Source: Paraburkholderia panacisoli (GTDB lineage: Bacteria > Pseudomonadota > Gammaproteobacteria > Burkholderiales > Burkholderiaceae). Taken from it: a stretch of 64,000 nucleotides of DNA. The notes under the pieces were generated by a model that saw only the letters and a list, made by a program, of their open reading frames with translations, ran no database searches and was not told where the DNA came from. A program made the translations under genes and the position numbers. The stretch is taken from contig NZ_VTUZ01000006.1 in assembly GCF_008369935.1 (NCBI RefSeq), positions 295,002 to 359,001 of the forward strand, given 5' to 3'. Below are positions 34,114 through 42,305 of this stretch, piece by piece. Numbering within the stretch: the first letter of the stretch is position 1; each line of letters opens with the position of its first letter.

Positions 34114-34611
34114 ATGACCGTACCGGCAATGGTTAGGAACAGAGGACCACGTAGTCCGTGGAAAACCCGCTACTTCCTTGATACCGAGTTCACGGATTTT
34201 AATGCCTTCCAGCTCATCAGCGTGGCGATTGCGGGCGAGGACGGGCGTGAGTTCTACGGCGAATCCCTGGACTTTGAACGCCCGCTATGCAGCGACTTTG
34301 TACGTGAGGTCGTGCTGCCCCAGCTCGGCCAGTTTCCGGGCCGATCGATGCCATTTGCACAACTGCGCGACGAACTGCGGGTGTGGCTGCTGGCCGTGCC
34401 ACTAAAGCCCAAGCCCGTCCTGTGCTACGACTTTCAAGGCGATTTAGAACTTCTTGGCCATCTGCTTGACGGGCCGCTGCCGCGCGGGTGGAAGAATGAA
34501 AACGTGGCACAGAGGATCGACGCCCAACGTTTCACCGAGTACATCGTAGAGCACGGCGGAGAACATCACGCGCTGCATGACGCCCGCGCGAATGCCTTCG
34601 CTTTTCGCTAG
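34114..34611 (+). CDS. DEDDh-type 3'-5' exonuclease/exoribonuclease
   Basis: A 165-residue DnaQ-fold exonuclease. RYFLDTEFTDF carries the first Asp and Glu (about 20-22), CYDFQGDLELL the middle Asp, and HHALHDARANA the His and last Asp (about 151-156). The four acidic residues and His of the DEDDh set are therefore visible. Size and motif spacing are like the single-domain Rv2179c-type exoribonucleases. Translation may start at 34114 or at the ATG at 34129. It could degrade RNA or DNA ends. Location beside R-M genes suggests a defence or repair role. Confidence 0.75.
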   Translation: MTVPAMVRNRGPRSPWKTRYFLDTEFTDFNAFQLISVAIAGEDGREFYGESLDFERPLCSDFVREVVLPQLGQFPGRSMPFAQLRDELRVWLLAVPLKPKPVLCYDFQGDLELLGHLLDGPLPRGWKNENVAQRIDAQRFTEYIVEHGGEHHALHDARANAFAFR

Positions 34612-35114
34612 CTCTGCTGCTGTTTCTTTATACCGGATAGACCGCCGTCGCCAGACACAACACAGGCTTATCAGTCTCGCGCTCGTGAGAGAAGAGGGCC
34701 GGCGGGAGTCCTACACGGAACGGCTTTGCGCGCGGGAGGCAGAGGCAGATCGGACAACTCGTAGACGTTGACTCAATCTTCGCTAACACGTTCACTTATC
34801 GGGAGCGCGCCGTGCGCGACGAGCGCTGAATACTTCCGCTTTGGGGGAGTCCTCTGAGCGCACGGATTGACGTCGGCTTTCGCAAAGTCTGTTTGTCTGA
34901 TTTGGGTCGACGGCGGTCACGGAGGTTCAGCACACACGAGGTGCCGGATTGCCCGCTTCAGCCCTTCGATCGCTCGCGTCATCGGTCCATCGGATTAGGT
35001 GCTTCTTGCCGTTCGCCGGCTCCTAAGGGCAACCCCTGAGCGCACGTCCTGGCGACCGGCAAAATTGCTTCGCTTTGATGTAAAGTGCTGTATCGAATTC
35101 ACGGACGTCGTGTC
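34612..35114. other. Gap upstream of the R-M operon
   Basis: About 500 bases with no supported gene. It should include the promoter of the RHH-methyltransferase-endonuclease operon, close to 35050-35110. Confidence 0.45.
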
Positions 35115-35312
35115 ATGGCTACCAAACGAGGGCGTAAGCCGACGGGAAAGCCGCCTGCGACGCGAGCATCTGCCAGCCTACCGCCGGAGCTGTACCAAAT
35201 CTTGCAAGATATCGCCAAAGAGAAGAAAGTCTCTGTCGCCTGGGTCATCCGGGACGCGGCCGAAAAATACGTCGCGGACCAATGGCCGTTGCTTGAGAAA
35301 AAGAAGCTATGA
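35115..35312 (+). CDS. Ribbon-helix-helix regulator of the R-M operon
   Basis: A 65-residue CopG/Arc-type RHH protein. A basic, Thr-rich start (KRGRKPTGKPPATRASASLP) gives the beta strand, and the helices are PELYQILQDIAKEKKVSVAW and VIRDAAEKYVADQWPLLE. Small RHH or HTH controllers often set the timing of restriction genes. Its stop overlaps the methyltransferase start by 4 bases (ATGA at 35309-35312). I chose the ATG at 35115. Confidence 0.75.
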   Translation: MATKRGRKPTGKPPATRASASLPPELYQILQDIAKEKKVSVAWVIRDAAEKYVADQWPLLEKKKL

Positions 35313-36772
35313 AGCCACTTAGCCAGAAGGAATCGGGGGCCTATTACACCCCGGATGCCGTCACCGAAAGTTTGTTGCGGTGGGCGTTACGCAGCGAACA
35401 TGATCGGTTGCTCGACCCATCCTGTGGAGATGGCCGTTTCATCGCAGGACACCGCAACAGCGTTGGCATTGAGCAAGACCTAGCCGCGAGCAAGCAGGCG
35501 ATGGAACGGGCGCCGTGGGCGCTCGTGCATGACGGCGACTTCTTTGCGTGGGCAAGCAATACCCAGGAGCGGTTCGAATGCGCGGCAGGTAACCCGCCGT
35601 TCATTCGCTATCAGACCTTCAAGGGCGACGTCCGCGATCGCGCGCTGCGCTTGTGTGCCCAGGTCGGAGCCAAGTTCAGCGGGCTTAGCTCCTCGTGGGC
35701 TCCTTTTCTCGTGGCGACAGCAAGTCTGCTGCAACCCGGCGGCCGTATGGCGTTTGTTGTCCCGGCGGAGATTGGTCACGCGCCTTACTCAGCGCCTCTC
35801 ATCGAGTATCTCGCTGCCCATTTTGCAGTGCTGCACGTTGTGGCCGTCCGTGACAAGCTCTTTCCAGAACTCTCGGAAGACTGTTGGCTGCTCTACGCCG
35901 ACGGTTTCGGCCAGCAAACAGAGGAAATTCGTTTTACCGCCTTGTCCACTTTTCGGCGCATGCTTGCGCCGCCGAGGAGCTTCGCTCGCGTCTCCATGGC
36001 CGACTGGCGGCTTTGGGGACGGCGTCTACGGCCCTTTTTGATGCCTGGTGAAGCCAGAAGCCTGTACCGGGAGATCGTCGCGCATAAGAAGACACAACGG
36101 TTCGGCGAGCTGGCAAACATTGGCATTGGCTATGTCAGCGGCGCCAATGATTTCTTCCACCTGCGTCCATCCGATGCAAGCCGTCTTCGCATCCCCAAGC
36201 AACTTCTTCATCCGACAGTGCGCAATGGCCGCGCTCTTCCGAGACGACGTCTGACCGCGTCTACGGTCGGCACATGGCATCAAAATGACGAGCAGGTTCT
36301 GCTGCTACGTATGCCGAAGACAGGCCGTGTCCCCGCGTCAGTTTCCCGATACCTCGACTCCGAGGCCGGCGTCATCGCCCGTGAGGCCTACAAGTGCCGC
36401 GTCCGAGAGCCATGGTATTCCGTACCGGATGTGCAGATTCCGGATTTCTTCCTGTCCTACATGTCGGGCCTCGAGGCAAACCTTGTGCGTAACGACGCCG
36501 GCTGTACTTGTACTAACTCCGTGCACAGCGTGAGGCTGCGCGAAGGCGTCGATGCTTCGAGCCTTTTGGACACATGGGAATCGCCCTTCGTCAAACTGAG
36601 CACCGAATTGGAAGGGCATCCGCTCGGAGGCGGCATGCTCAAGCTTGAGCCGCGCGAAGCAACTCAGGTTGTCCTGCCCTCGGAATCGGATCTTCTGCGC
36701 ATGAATAACTTGATTGTTGCGGAAGCGCTCACGACCCTGCGCGAATGGAGGCACTATGCCGTTGCGCAGTAA
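35309..36772 (+). CDS. N6-adenine DNA methyltransferase (Eco57I-like)
   Basis: A 487-residue class I methyltransferase. Motif X/I region: GAYYTPDAVTESLLRW, then LLDPSCGDGRFI binds S-adenosylmethionine (about 37-48). The catalytic motif IV is NPPFIRY (about 95-101). The C-terminal half (about 230-470) should be the target-recognition domain. NPPF marks an amino-methyltransferase of the Eco57I group, so N6-adenine modification is likely. It is coupled to an RHH regulator upstream and overlaps the putative endonuclease gene downstream. The sequence it recognises is unknown. Confidence 0.85.
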   Translation: MKPLSQKESGAYYTPDAVTESLLRWALRSEHDRLLDPSCGDGRFIAGHRNSVGIEQDLAASKQAMERAPWALVHDGDFFAWASNTQERFECAAGNPPFIRYQTFKGDVRDRALRLCAQVGAKFSGLSSSWAPFLVATASLLQPGGRMAFVVPAEIGHAPYSAPLIEYLAAHFAVLHVVAVRDKLFPELSEDCWLLYADGFGQQTEEIRFTALSTFRRMLAPPRSFARVSMADWRLWGRRLRPFLMPGEARSLYREIVAHKKTQRFGELANIGIGYVSGANDFFHLRPSDASRLRIPKQLLHPTVRNGRALPRRRLTASTVGTWHQNDEQVLLLRMPKTGRVPASVSRYLDSEAGVIAREAYKCRVREPWYSVPDVQIPDFFLSYMSGLEANLVRNDAGCTCTNSVHSVRLREGVDASSLLDTWESPFVKLSTELEGHPLGGGMLKLEPREATQVVLPSESDLLRMNNLIVAEALTTLREWRHYAVAQ

Positions 36773-37700
36773 TGCTGTCTCTGCCGATTCACGCGTCTGC
36801 CAGTGGATCAATCAGAGAGAAGCGCTACATCACTTCGGCACATACACGGGGGCCACGCAAAGCCAGCAGCACATCAAGCCGCTGCATTGGTATGTCGCGT
36901 GTCGACTAGTGCTCGAAGGAGGGTTCCATCCGGATGACGTTACCCCACGACCGCCCTTCACGGTCGTGACCCGTGGGTCCAAGCACCATTTGCATTTCGA
37001 TCCCAGCAAAGCAACAGGCGGGGAGCGGACCGTGCTGGGGGGGCTGAAGACAAAAAACGTCGATGTGGTTGTAACGAAGGACGGGATCGGCCCGGTGATC
37101 GCTGTTTCATGCAAAGGTATGACCGGCGCTTTTCGCAACCTGACCAATCGTATGGAAGAGACGATCGGTGAGTGTACAAACCTGCACATCACCTATCCAG
37201 CGATGGTGTTCGGTTACATGTTCGTCATCCGCGCCAACCGTGTGGTGGCCGCTCTGGCCGAAGAATTGGCCCCGGACGAAGCGACGCCAGCTCGACAACT
37301 CTTGGCCAATGACATTGCTGTCCAGGAAGGTGGGGCACCGGTGGAGTCGATTTTTCGCTTTCATTCGGCGCTGCGCGAACTCACTGGGCGTCGGGGGATT
37401 CGCAACGACGTCAGTCGGTATGAAGCGGTAACGCTGGCCATGATTGAAGTATCAGGTGAGCGCGCCGGCGATGTGCTTACCGACTTTCCACCGCATGACA
37501 GCCCACTGCGGTTAGAACAGTTTTTTCAGACGCTTTATCTGCGGTATGAAGAGCGCTATTTGTTCGGTGCTCCAGACCTTAAGTCAATAACACGTCGACT
37601 AGAATGGGCACCGGAATCTCCCGTTTTTGGTAATGCGGAAATCGGCCAAGAAGCCTTCCCGACGCTGGATTATGAGGTGCGGATAGCGACGTCGGCGTAA
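36756..37700 (+). CDS. Putative type II restriction endonuclease
   Basis: A 314-residue protein that overlaps the methyltransferase end by 17 bases. The ATG at 36756 has GGAGG just upstream. The segment TKNVDVVVTKDGIGPVIAVS followed by CKGMTGAFRNLTNRMEE looks like a PD-(D/E)xK active site: Asp in the first strand and Ser-x-Lys in place of Glu-x-Lys in the second. Position after a methyltransferase is the main reason for the call. The cutting specificity cannot be read from sequence. The C-terminal half (EQFFQTLYLRYEERYLFG) is helical. Confidence 0.65.
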   Translation: MPLRSNAVSADSRVCQWINQREALHHFGTYTGATQSQQHIKPLHWYVACRLVLEGGFHPDDVTPRPPFTVVTRGSKHHLHFDPSKATGGERTVLGGLKTKNVDVVVTKDGIGPVIAVSCKGMTGAFRNLTNRMEETIGECTNLHITYPAMVFGYMFVIRANRVVAALAEELAPDEATPARQLLANDIAVQEGGAPVESIFRFHSALRELTGRRGIRNDVSRYEAVTLAMIEVSGERAGDVLTDFPPHDSPLRLEQFFQTLYLRYEERYLFGAPDLKSITRRLEWAPESPVFGNAEIGQEAFPTLDYEVRIATSA

Positions 37701-37790
37701 GAGGCTACTTGATACACAAGTCCATCGGTCGTTTCAGTTTCAATTACTGTTAGGGCGACTACGCCTTACCATCTATCGGGCGAGTGCTCA

Positions 37791-38723
37791 ATGGCAGTTC
37801 CCAGCTACGACAAATTCATAGAGCCAATCCTTCGCTACTTGGTCGCGCATCCGACTGGAGCGCCTGCGCGAGATGCGCATGAGGCCTCCGCCCAAGCGCT
37901 CGGGATTTCTGATGCCGACCGACAAGAACTTTTGGCGAGTAGCTCACACCCGATCTATAAAAATCGAGCGGGATGGGCGCATGACAGACTGAAACGCGCC
38001 GGACTATCCAGTAGCCCTCGCCGTGGTCACTGGCAGATCACTGAGCAGGGACTTGCGTTCGCGCAATCGCATCCGGCACCGCTATCCCCGAAGGATGTCG
38101 AGCAGCTTGCCGTGGGTTTCATAGATGTTCGATTGAAGCCGCCACCTAATAGCGAATCGCTGGCTTCCGTGGAGTTAGTAGAAGAGTGTTCTCCGACGTC
38201 CTCAGTCGCGAGTCCAGACGACCGGCTTGCAGAAGCTGTCTCTGAATTACGTCAAACGGTCGCCGCCGAACTGCTTGAAACACTTGGCTCCGTCTCGCCT
38301 TCCTTCTTCGAAACGATCGTCTTAGATCTCCTGCATCGTATGGGTTACGGCGCCAGTCGGGCAGATCTTCAGCGCGTCGGTGGATCTGGCGATGGCGGAA
38401 TAGACGGAGTCATATCGCTTGACAAGCTAGGGCTGGAGAAGGTCTACGTTCAGGCTAAACGTTGGCAACAAGCCGTGGGACGGCCAGAAGTGCAAGCGTT
38501 CTACGGGGCGCTCGCTGGACAGCGTGCAAACAAAGGAGTGTTCATCACAACATCTGCCTATACGGCTCAAGCTATTGGGTTCGCCAAGTCCGTAGAACGT
38601 GTTGTACTGGTCGACGGGGCGCGGTTGGCGGAACTCATGATCGACAACGAAGTTGGTGTCTCTGCACGCACAGTCAAAGTTCCGAAGGTTGACAGCGACT
38701 ACTTTGATGAAGAATCGACGTAG
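37791..38723 (+). CDS. Mrr-family restriction endonuclease
   Basis: A 310-residue type IV endonuclease. The N-terminal ~100 residues are the winged-helix Mrr-N domain (SYDKFIEPILRYLVAHPTGA). The catalytic domain (about 165-270) has GYGASRADLQRVGGSGDGGI with the Asp of DGVI, followed by VYVQAKRWQ that supplies the Gln-x-Lys of the Mrr active site. Mrr enzymes cut methylated foreign DNA. It lies 90 bases after the R-M operon and converges with the kinase gene. The C-terminal tail is short and acidic. Confidence 0.9.
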   Translation: MAVPSYDKFIEPILRYLVAHPTGAPARDAHEASAQALGISDADRQELLASSSHPIYKNRAGWAHDRLKRAGLSSSPRRGHWQITEQGLAFAQSHPAPLSPKDVEQLAVGFIDVRLKPPPNSESLASVELVEECSPTSSVASPDDRLAEAVSELRQTVAAELLETLGSVSPSFFETIVLDLLHRMGYGASRADLQRVGGSGDGGIDGVISLDKLGLEKVYVQAKRWQQAVGRPEVQAFYGALAGQRANKGVFITTSAYTAQAIGFAKSVERVVLVDGARLAELMIDNEVGVSARTVKVPKVDSDYFDEEST

Positions 38724-38842
38724 TCGGAACTCCCGGGCAGCCTGGGCCGCGTTCGGCCGAACGGCAACATTCCGTACACCAACGCCCGCTAATACCGTTA
38801 ATACGTCACTCTGAAGGCGGGCAGTCGAGCAATGTCGTCAGA

Positions 38843-39940
38843 TCAAGGTAGCCCCATTCGGTCTTTCATTTGCGCGAACAACTCGGCATGGCTGTTACCG
38901 ACGTAGGTGTTGTCACGGCGGTATTTCTCGCCCCCCGCTCTTCGTTTGTATACCGCTATTTCGTCGTGCGGAAGCCGGTAGTCTATGCCTTGCCAGTTCT
39001 GCAGAAGCACCGCTTTCCCGCGCGTAGTCCAGTCCGGCAAATGATTCCGCAGTCGGAGTAGATCGGCGAGAAACTCACTAACTGTAGTGTATCTCCTTTC
39101 AATCGGCGAAATAGCGGCCTTCAAAACGCGCCTGATGGAGTTCGGAATATAAAAAGGTAACGTTCCAAAATCCGCAAGATCACCACGAACTATCTTTTCC
39201 TCAATGCAGGAGTCGACGTATTTTGATTGCTCATAGGCGCCAGCGATAGCAGAAAGAGCAGCTTTCTGTTTCTTCTTCATGTAAGACAGCAAATTGCTTG
39301 GTAGTTTTCCGCCAAAAAGCAGAAAACCTATCAACCCCGCTTGATATATGTCCGACGCGAACCCAAAGAACGCCTCTTCCCCGAAAGCTTCGGGTGGCCG
39401 ATACAGGATGCTGTGCTTGGATGCCGGTGCGGTGCGAGTCTGCTCGTCGATTCGACGAACAGAACCGAAGTCCGCGATCAAAATTGTATCGTTGTGAACA
39501 AGTAGATTTTCCGGCTTTAAATCTCGATGTACCAATAAGTTCGGTTTTGTATGCAAGGCGGCGATGCCGGACAGAAGCTGACAAAGTAGCTTATGAGAAA
39601 GCGGTAGTGAAAGGAAATAAGCATCCAGATATTTTGAAAGATCTCCCTCGCTTGCCGCCGGCATCATGAAATATGAGCAGTCTTTTCCAACTTTTCTGGC
39701 GTCGTAAACTTTCAGAACATTTTCATGGTTAATCTTTGCAACAATTGCTGGCTCTTGGTCGATATCATTTGTGCCATGAAAATAAATCTTAACTGCAACT
39801 TGCTTTTGCAAGACAGTGTGTCGTCCTATGAGGACGTACCCGTTTGCGCCGGAATCATTAAACGAGGCAATTTCGAACTCCGGAAACTGCTTTAGTGCAC
39901 TTTTTGCCTCGTCCGGTAAATGGCTAGTATCAAATGGCAT
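38843..39940 (-). CDS. Hanks-type Ser/Thr protein kinase
   Basis: A 365-residue soluble kinase. The Gly loop is SGANGYVLIG, and the ATP Lys is in VAVKIYFHG (about 51). The catalytic loop is LLVHRDLKPENLLVHND (Asp about 139), and the magnesium Asp is in ILIADFGSV (about 157). The activation segment ends in YRPPEAF. The C-terminal ~90 residues are helical and hold no membrane segment or PASTA repeat, so it is a cytoplasmic kinase. The upstream DUF3010-like gene is separated by 3 bases on the same strand, which suggests that it is the substrate or partner. The two sit in a defence-rich region, like other phage-defence kinases. Confidence 0.85.
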   Translation of the reverse strand: MPFDTSHLPDEAKSALKQFPEFEIASFNDSGANGYVLIGRHTVLQKQVAVKIYFHGTNDIDQEPAIVAKINHENVLKVYDARKVGKDCSYFMMPAASEGDLSKYLDAYFLSLPLSHKLLCQLLSGIAALHTKPNLLVHRDLKPENLLVHNDTILIADFGSVRRIDEQTRTAPASKHSILYRPPEAFGEEAFFGFASDIYQAGLIGFLLFGGKLPSNLLSYMKKKQKAALSAIAGAYEQSKYVDSCIEEKIVRGDLADFGTLPFYIPNSIRRVLKAAISPIERRYTTVSEFLADLLRLRNHLPDWTTRGKAVLLQNWQGIDYRLPHDEIAVYKRRAGGEKYRRDNTYVGNSHAELFAQMKDRMGLP

Positions 39941-39943
39941 AGC

Positions 39944-40357
39944 TTAGTTTAGACCTTCGAAGGCCAAGTCATAGGCTTTGCCAAGATCAGCGGTTGTAGG
40001 CCGATGCATTTTTAGTGCAGACTCCTTCCGCTCTGTTGCAGCGACCGTTGCATTGTGCGCGAAAACCAATGGCGCGGGCGACGTCGCGAGTAAAATGCCC
40101 TCAATGACGAACGTCCCGGCGCCACCAGCACCTTGACCGGAAGTCGCCCTACGATTTAGCACCAATTTGTCAATCGAGTGTTCGGCACAAAACGCCTTAA
40201 CGGCTTGTACAAATACCTCAACATCGTCCTGCGTCGGGTTCTTGGTCAGTTCAAGCTTGTTGAAACGACTTCCCACAGTCGAATGCGATTCTCGGCTACC
40301 GGTAAGAGTCACGAATCTTGCGACGTTAGCTTTTAAGAAAACACCGGCGACGACCAT
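39944..40357 (-). CDS. DUF3010-like protein paired with a kinase
   Basis: A 137-residue soluble protein. The beginning VVAGVFLKANVARFVTLTG and the middle DKLVLNRRATSGQGAGGAGT then FVIEGILL follow the layout of DUF3010 proteins, which probably adopt an RNase H-like fold. The end (KMHRPTTADLGKAYDLAFEG) is a short helix. The gene precedes the kinase on the same strand with only 3 bases between them. Known DUF3010 members have no established function. A role as nuclease-like effector or as phosphorylation target is inferred from the pairing. Confidence 0.6.
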   Translation of the reverse strand: MVVAGVFLKANVARFVTLTGSRESHSTVGSRFNKLELTKNPTQDDVEVFVQAVKAFCAEHSIDKLVLNRRATSGQGAGGAGTFVIEGILLATSPAPLVFAHNATVAATERKESALKMHRPTTADLGKAYDLAFEGLN

Positions 40358-40650
40358 TGCACGACCTCCAAGGATTAGGGCGGACTGACTGATGTACGAC
40401 GGCAGATTTTGTCACAAAGTGCTGAATATGCGGTCAGAGAGTTACTTTGAGCATCGCTTATTCGCGTTGCGCGATATATCTGGCGGGAGCGACTGCGGCG
40501 AATCTCGACCGTTCGCATAACAACCACGCACCGGTCGTTCACCGCCATTTATCGACCGTCCCTTGATGGCCCACACCCGGCCTGTCGTAACTGATGTCGA
40601 CGACACAAAACGGCTGCATCGACCGGCAAGGAGGGAGCTTGGTAGCGGAC
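40358..40650. other. Upstream region of the kinase operon
   Basis: About 290 bases with no supported gene. It should hold the promoter of the DUF3010/kinase operon. It runs into the hairpin at 40651. Confidence 0.45.
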
Positions 40651-40704
40651 GCTCAACGTTCGAGTTCGGCCGCCGCAGGCGGCGGCTCGAACGAGCGGTT
40701 AGGC
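40651..40704 (+). repeat. attC-like imperfect hairpin
   Basis: The site starts GCTCAAC and ends GTTAGGC, which fit the RYYYAAC and GTTRRRY boxes of integron attC sites. In between, GTTCGAG (40658-40664) pairs with CTCGAAC (40686-40692), and an inner GCCGCC/GGCGGC stem follows. Against attC: at 54 bases it is a little short, and the outer arms pair better with a 3-base bulge than in the standard shape. No integron integrase is present. Confidence 0.35.
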
Positions 40705-40742
40705 TTCGCGATTGACTAGTTTCCGTCATATAGTCCGTCCGT

Positions 40743-41021
40743 ATGACGAACAACCCAACCGAGAAGGGGCTGGTTGCGCGCGGCTTCGACAGTGCTACGG
40801 CCGCTAGGCTCCGCCGCGCAGGCCAGACGATGGAGAAGCTCAAGCTCGCCGGCGAACAGAACGTAGAGGCCCGGTCCGTGCCGGGCTACCAGCAAGCAGT
40901 AGCAGCCGGGGTTTGCGACCCAGCTGGCGCGGTCGTGAGGAAGGCGTCCGCTGCCAGTTTTATGTACGGGGACTCCGACCGCCTTCTTAGCCTAGGCGAG
41001 CCAACAGGCTTTCCGGCTTGA
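40743..41021 (+). CDS. Small hypothetical protein, possible cassette gene
   Basis: A 92-residue frame (NNPTEKGLVARGFDSATAAR) with a helical, charged N-terminal half. It starts 38 bases after the attC-like hairpin, where an integron cassette gene would begin, and overlaps the end of the integrase gene by 35 bases tail to tail. Codon bias is reasonable. The family is unknown, and the C-terminal third, which overlaps the integrase, may not be original. Confidence 0.4.
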   Translation: MTNNPTEKGLVARGFDSATAARLRRAGQTMEKLKLAGEQNVEARSVPGYQQAVAAGVCDPAGAVVRKASAASFMYGDSDRLLSLGEPTGFPA

Positions 41022-42066
41022 GGTGCGTGTATCGCTTCAGCATCTGCATGCTTCGATGGCCTGTGATCGACGCGACCTCCATCGGGTGCAAGCCTTTCTC
41101 GAAAAGCCGTGAGGCAGCCTCGTGCCGAAGGTCATGCCAGCGAAGAGTTTTGAACCCGGGATCGTCGACGCTGGCGGCCTGGATCACCCTTTTCCACACG
41201 CAAATCACCGCGTTCGTGGTGGTGCCAAACACCCGCCCACGAAGTTCCTCCGGGGCGACATTTCCCGGACCCTGTCGCGAGCGAGCGCTTCTGACCTCTG
41301 GACTTTCGGCGATTGCCGCAAGGTGACGAAATATATTGATCGCGCGACTCGATAGCGGTAGTAGAGCCGGTATGCCTTTGTTGTCGGCGCCTCGCGCGTC
41401 GGGTGGAAATCTGAGCATGCGACTGCCTAGATCGACCCATTCCCAACGCACGCTGAACAGCGCAGATTGGCGCAGGCTCGTTTCGATGGCGAGTTCGAAC
41501 GCAGGCGCGGCCCACGGGTTCCCGCCGGCGGACAATAGACTGTGCAGCTTTTCGAATTCGCCTAGGCGTAGGCGTCGGTCGCGTGCCTGGCTACCGGTGG
41601 GCTTCCGGATATTGTCTAACGGATTCATCAACCCCTCCATGCCCCATTCCTTGCGCGCAATTTCAAAGAGATGGCTGATGATCTGGAGTTCAAGGCGGAT
41701 GGTGTTTTCTGCCCTGCCGGCAGAACGGCGCTCGTCGCGATATTTGGCGAAGTCGACTCCACGCAGACTCGCGAGAGTTCGATACGACAGGCCGTGATCG
41801 ATCCACCGTTGAATGCGACGATTCTCTTGATATGGGTGGCGCTTTTCGGGAACGATGTCGCGCCGGTACCGTTCTAGCGCCTCGCGCAAGGTGGTGCGCT
41901 CGGACTCTGAGCGATCGAAGTACAGACCGGAGTCCATGTCGGCTTCGACGCGCCGGGCCCACTGCTGCGCCTGTTGCTTCGTGTCGAACGTACGGTAGAC
42001 GGGCTTGTAGCCGCGCCGGCGGATTTCGGCGCGCCAGTAGACGCCGCGTTGACTGATGTATGCCAT
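40987..42066 (-). CDS. int: Island integrase (tyrosine recombinase)
   Basis: A 359-residue phage-type integrase. The N-terminal arm-binding part starts MAYISQRGVYWRAEIRRRGY, a core-binding domain covers about 60-165, and the catalytic domain about 175-350. Catalytic residues: Arg in TSLRQSALFSVRW, HxxR in LRWHDLRHEAASR, His in ITGHRSMQM and Tyr in KRYTHLKP. It integrates the element into the 3' end of tRNA-Lys. I chose the ATG at 42066; the frame runs on to 42201 but that part overlaps the arm repeat and is probably untranslated. Its promoter lies in the 160 bases before attR. Confidence 0.93.
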   Translation of the reverse strand: MAYISQRGVYWRAEIRRRGYKPVYRTFDTKQQAQQWARRVEADMDSGLYFDRSESERTTLREALERYRRDIVPEKRHPYQENRRIQRWIDHGLSYRTLASLRGVDFAKYRDERRSAGRAENTIRLELQIISHLFEIARKEWGMEGLMNPLDNIRKPTGSQARDRRLRLGEFEKLHSLLSAGGNPWAAPAFELAIETSLRQSALFSVRWEWVDLGSRMLRFPPDARGADNKGIPALLPLSSRAINIFRHLAAIAESPEVRSARSRQGPGNVAPEELRGRVFGTTTNAVICVWKRVIQAASVDDPGFKTLRWHDLRHEAASRLFEKGLHPMEVASITGHRSMQMLKRYTHLKPESLLARLG

Positions 42067-42113
42067 GTTCCAGCTCCCAGAGACATTGATGAAATGCTTG
42101 GTCTGGATTCTCG

Positions 42114-42134
42114 AATTCCGGCAGATTTCCGGCA
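42114..42134 (+). repeat. Candidate integrase arm site, right copy
   Basis: Perfect 21-bp direct repeat of 4640-4660, located between the integrase start and attR. TTGACGC (42146) and CACTAGAG (42160) follow, as at the left end. Confidence 0.6.
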
Positions 42135-42173
42135 AAGGCCAGTTTTTGACGCCGCCACGCACTAGAGACAGAC

Positions 42174-42208
42174 GAAAAAAAAGCACCACGATCGCTCGCA
42201 AGTGCTTG
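42174..42208 (-). terminator. Element-borne terminator downstream of tRNA-Lys
   Basis: On the minus strand AAGCAC...GTGCTT (stem ends 42202-42207 and 42181-42186) is followed by a run of eight T. It lies 22 bases after the tRNA 3' end and replaces the original terminator that now sits at 4453-4490. Confidence 0.7.
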
Positions 42209-42229
42209 ATTTTCTACTGAAAAATTCGG

Positions 42230-42276
42230 TGGTGGGGCGTGAGTGACTCGAACACTCGACCTACGGATTAAGAGTC
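42230..42276 (-). repeat. attR: tRNA-Lys 3' end
   Basis: The 47 bases from CCA through the anticodon-arm strand are identical to attL at 4500-4546. Here they are part of the intact tRNA gene, which therefore stays functional after integration. Confidence 0.93.
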
Positions 42277-42305
42277 CGCTGCTCTACCAACTGAGCTAAC
42301 GCCCC
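42230..42305 (-). tRNA. tRNA-Lys (anticodon CTT)
   Basis: The 76-base gene reads GGGGCGT at the 5' end, paired with ACGCCCC before A and an encoded CCA. The D arm has GCTC/GAGC. The anticodon stem GCGGA/TCCGT holds the loop CTCTTAA, so the anticodon is CTT (Lys, codon AAG). The T arm has GAGTG/CACTC around TTCGAGT. It is the attachment site of the island. Confidence 0.97.

Larger units (their letters stand above)
4500..42276. mobile_element. Integrative and mobilizable genomic island at tRNA-Lys
   Basis: A 37.8 kb element bounded by 47-bp perfect direct repeats of the tRNA-Lys(CTT) 3' end (4500-4546 and 42230-42276). The right copy belongs to the intact tRNA gene. A tyrosine integrase (40987-42066) lies next to the tRNA, as is typical of tRNA-targeting islands. 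Cargo includes a relaxase with its accessory protein, an IS66/RIT composite, a two-component pair, restriction-modification genes and several relics. No type IV secretion or coupling-protein genes are present, so transfer would need a helper element. Many genes have lower GC or weaker codon bias than the flanks. Confidence 0.9.

Noticed and set aside
40987..42201. Longer integrase start at 42201
   Set aside because: The extra 45 residues cover the arm-type repeat and reach the terminator; the Met at 42066 begins the normal integrase N-terminus.
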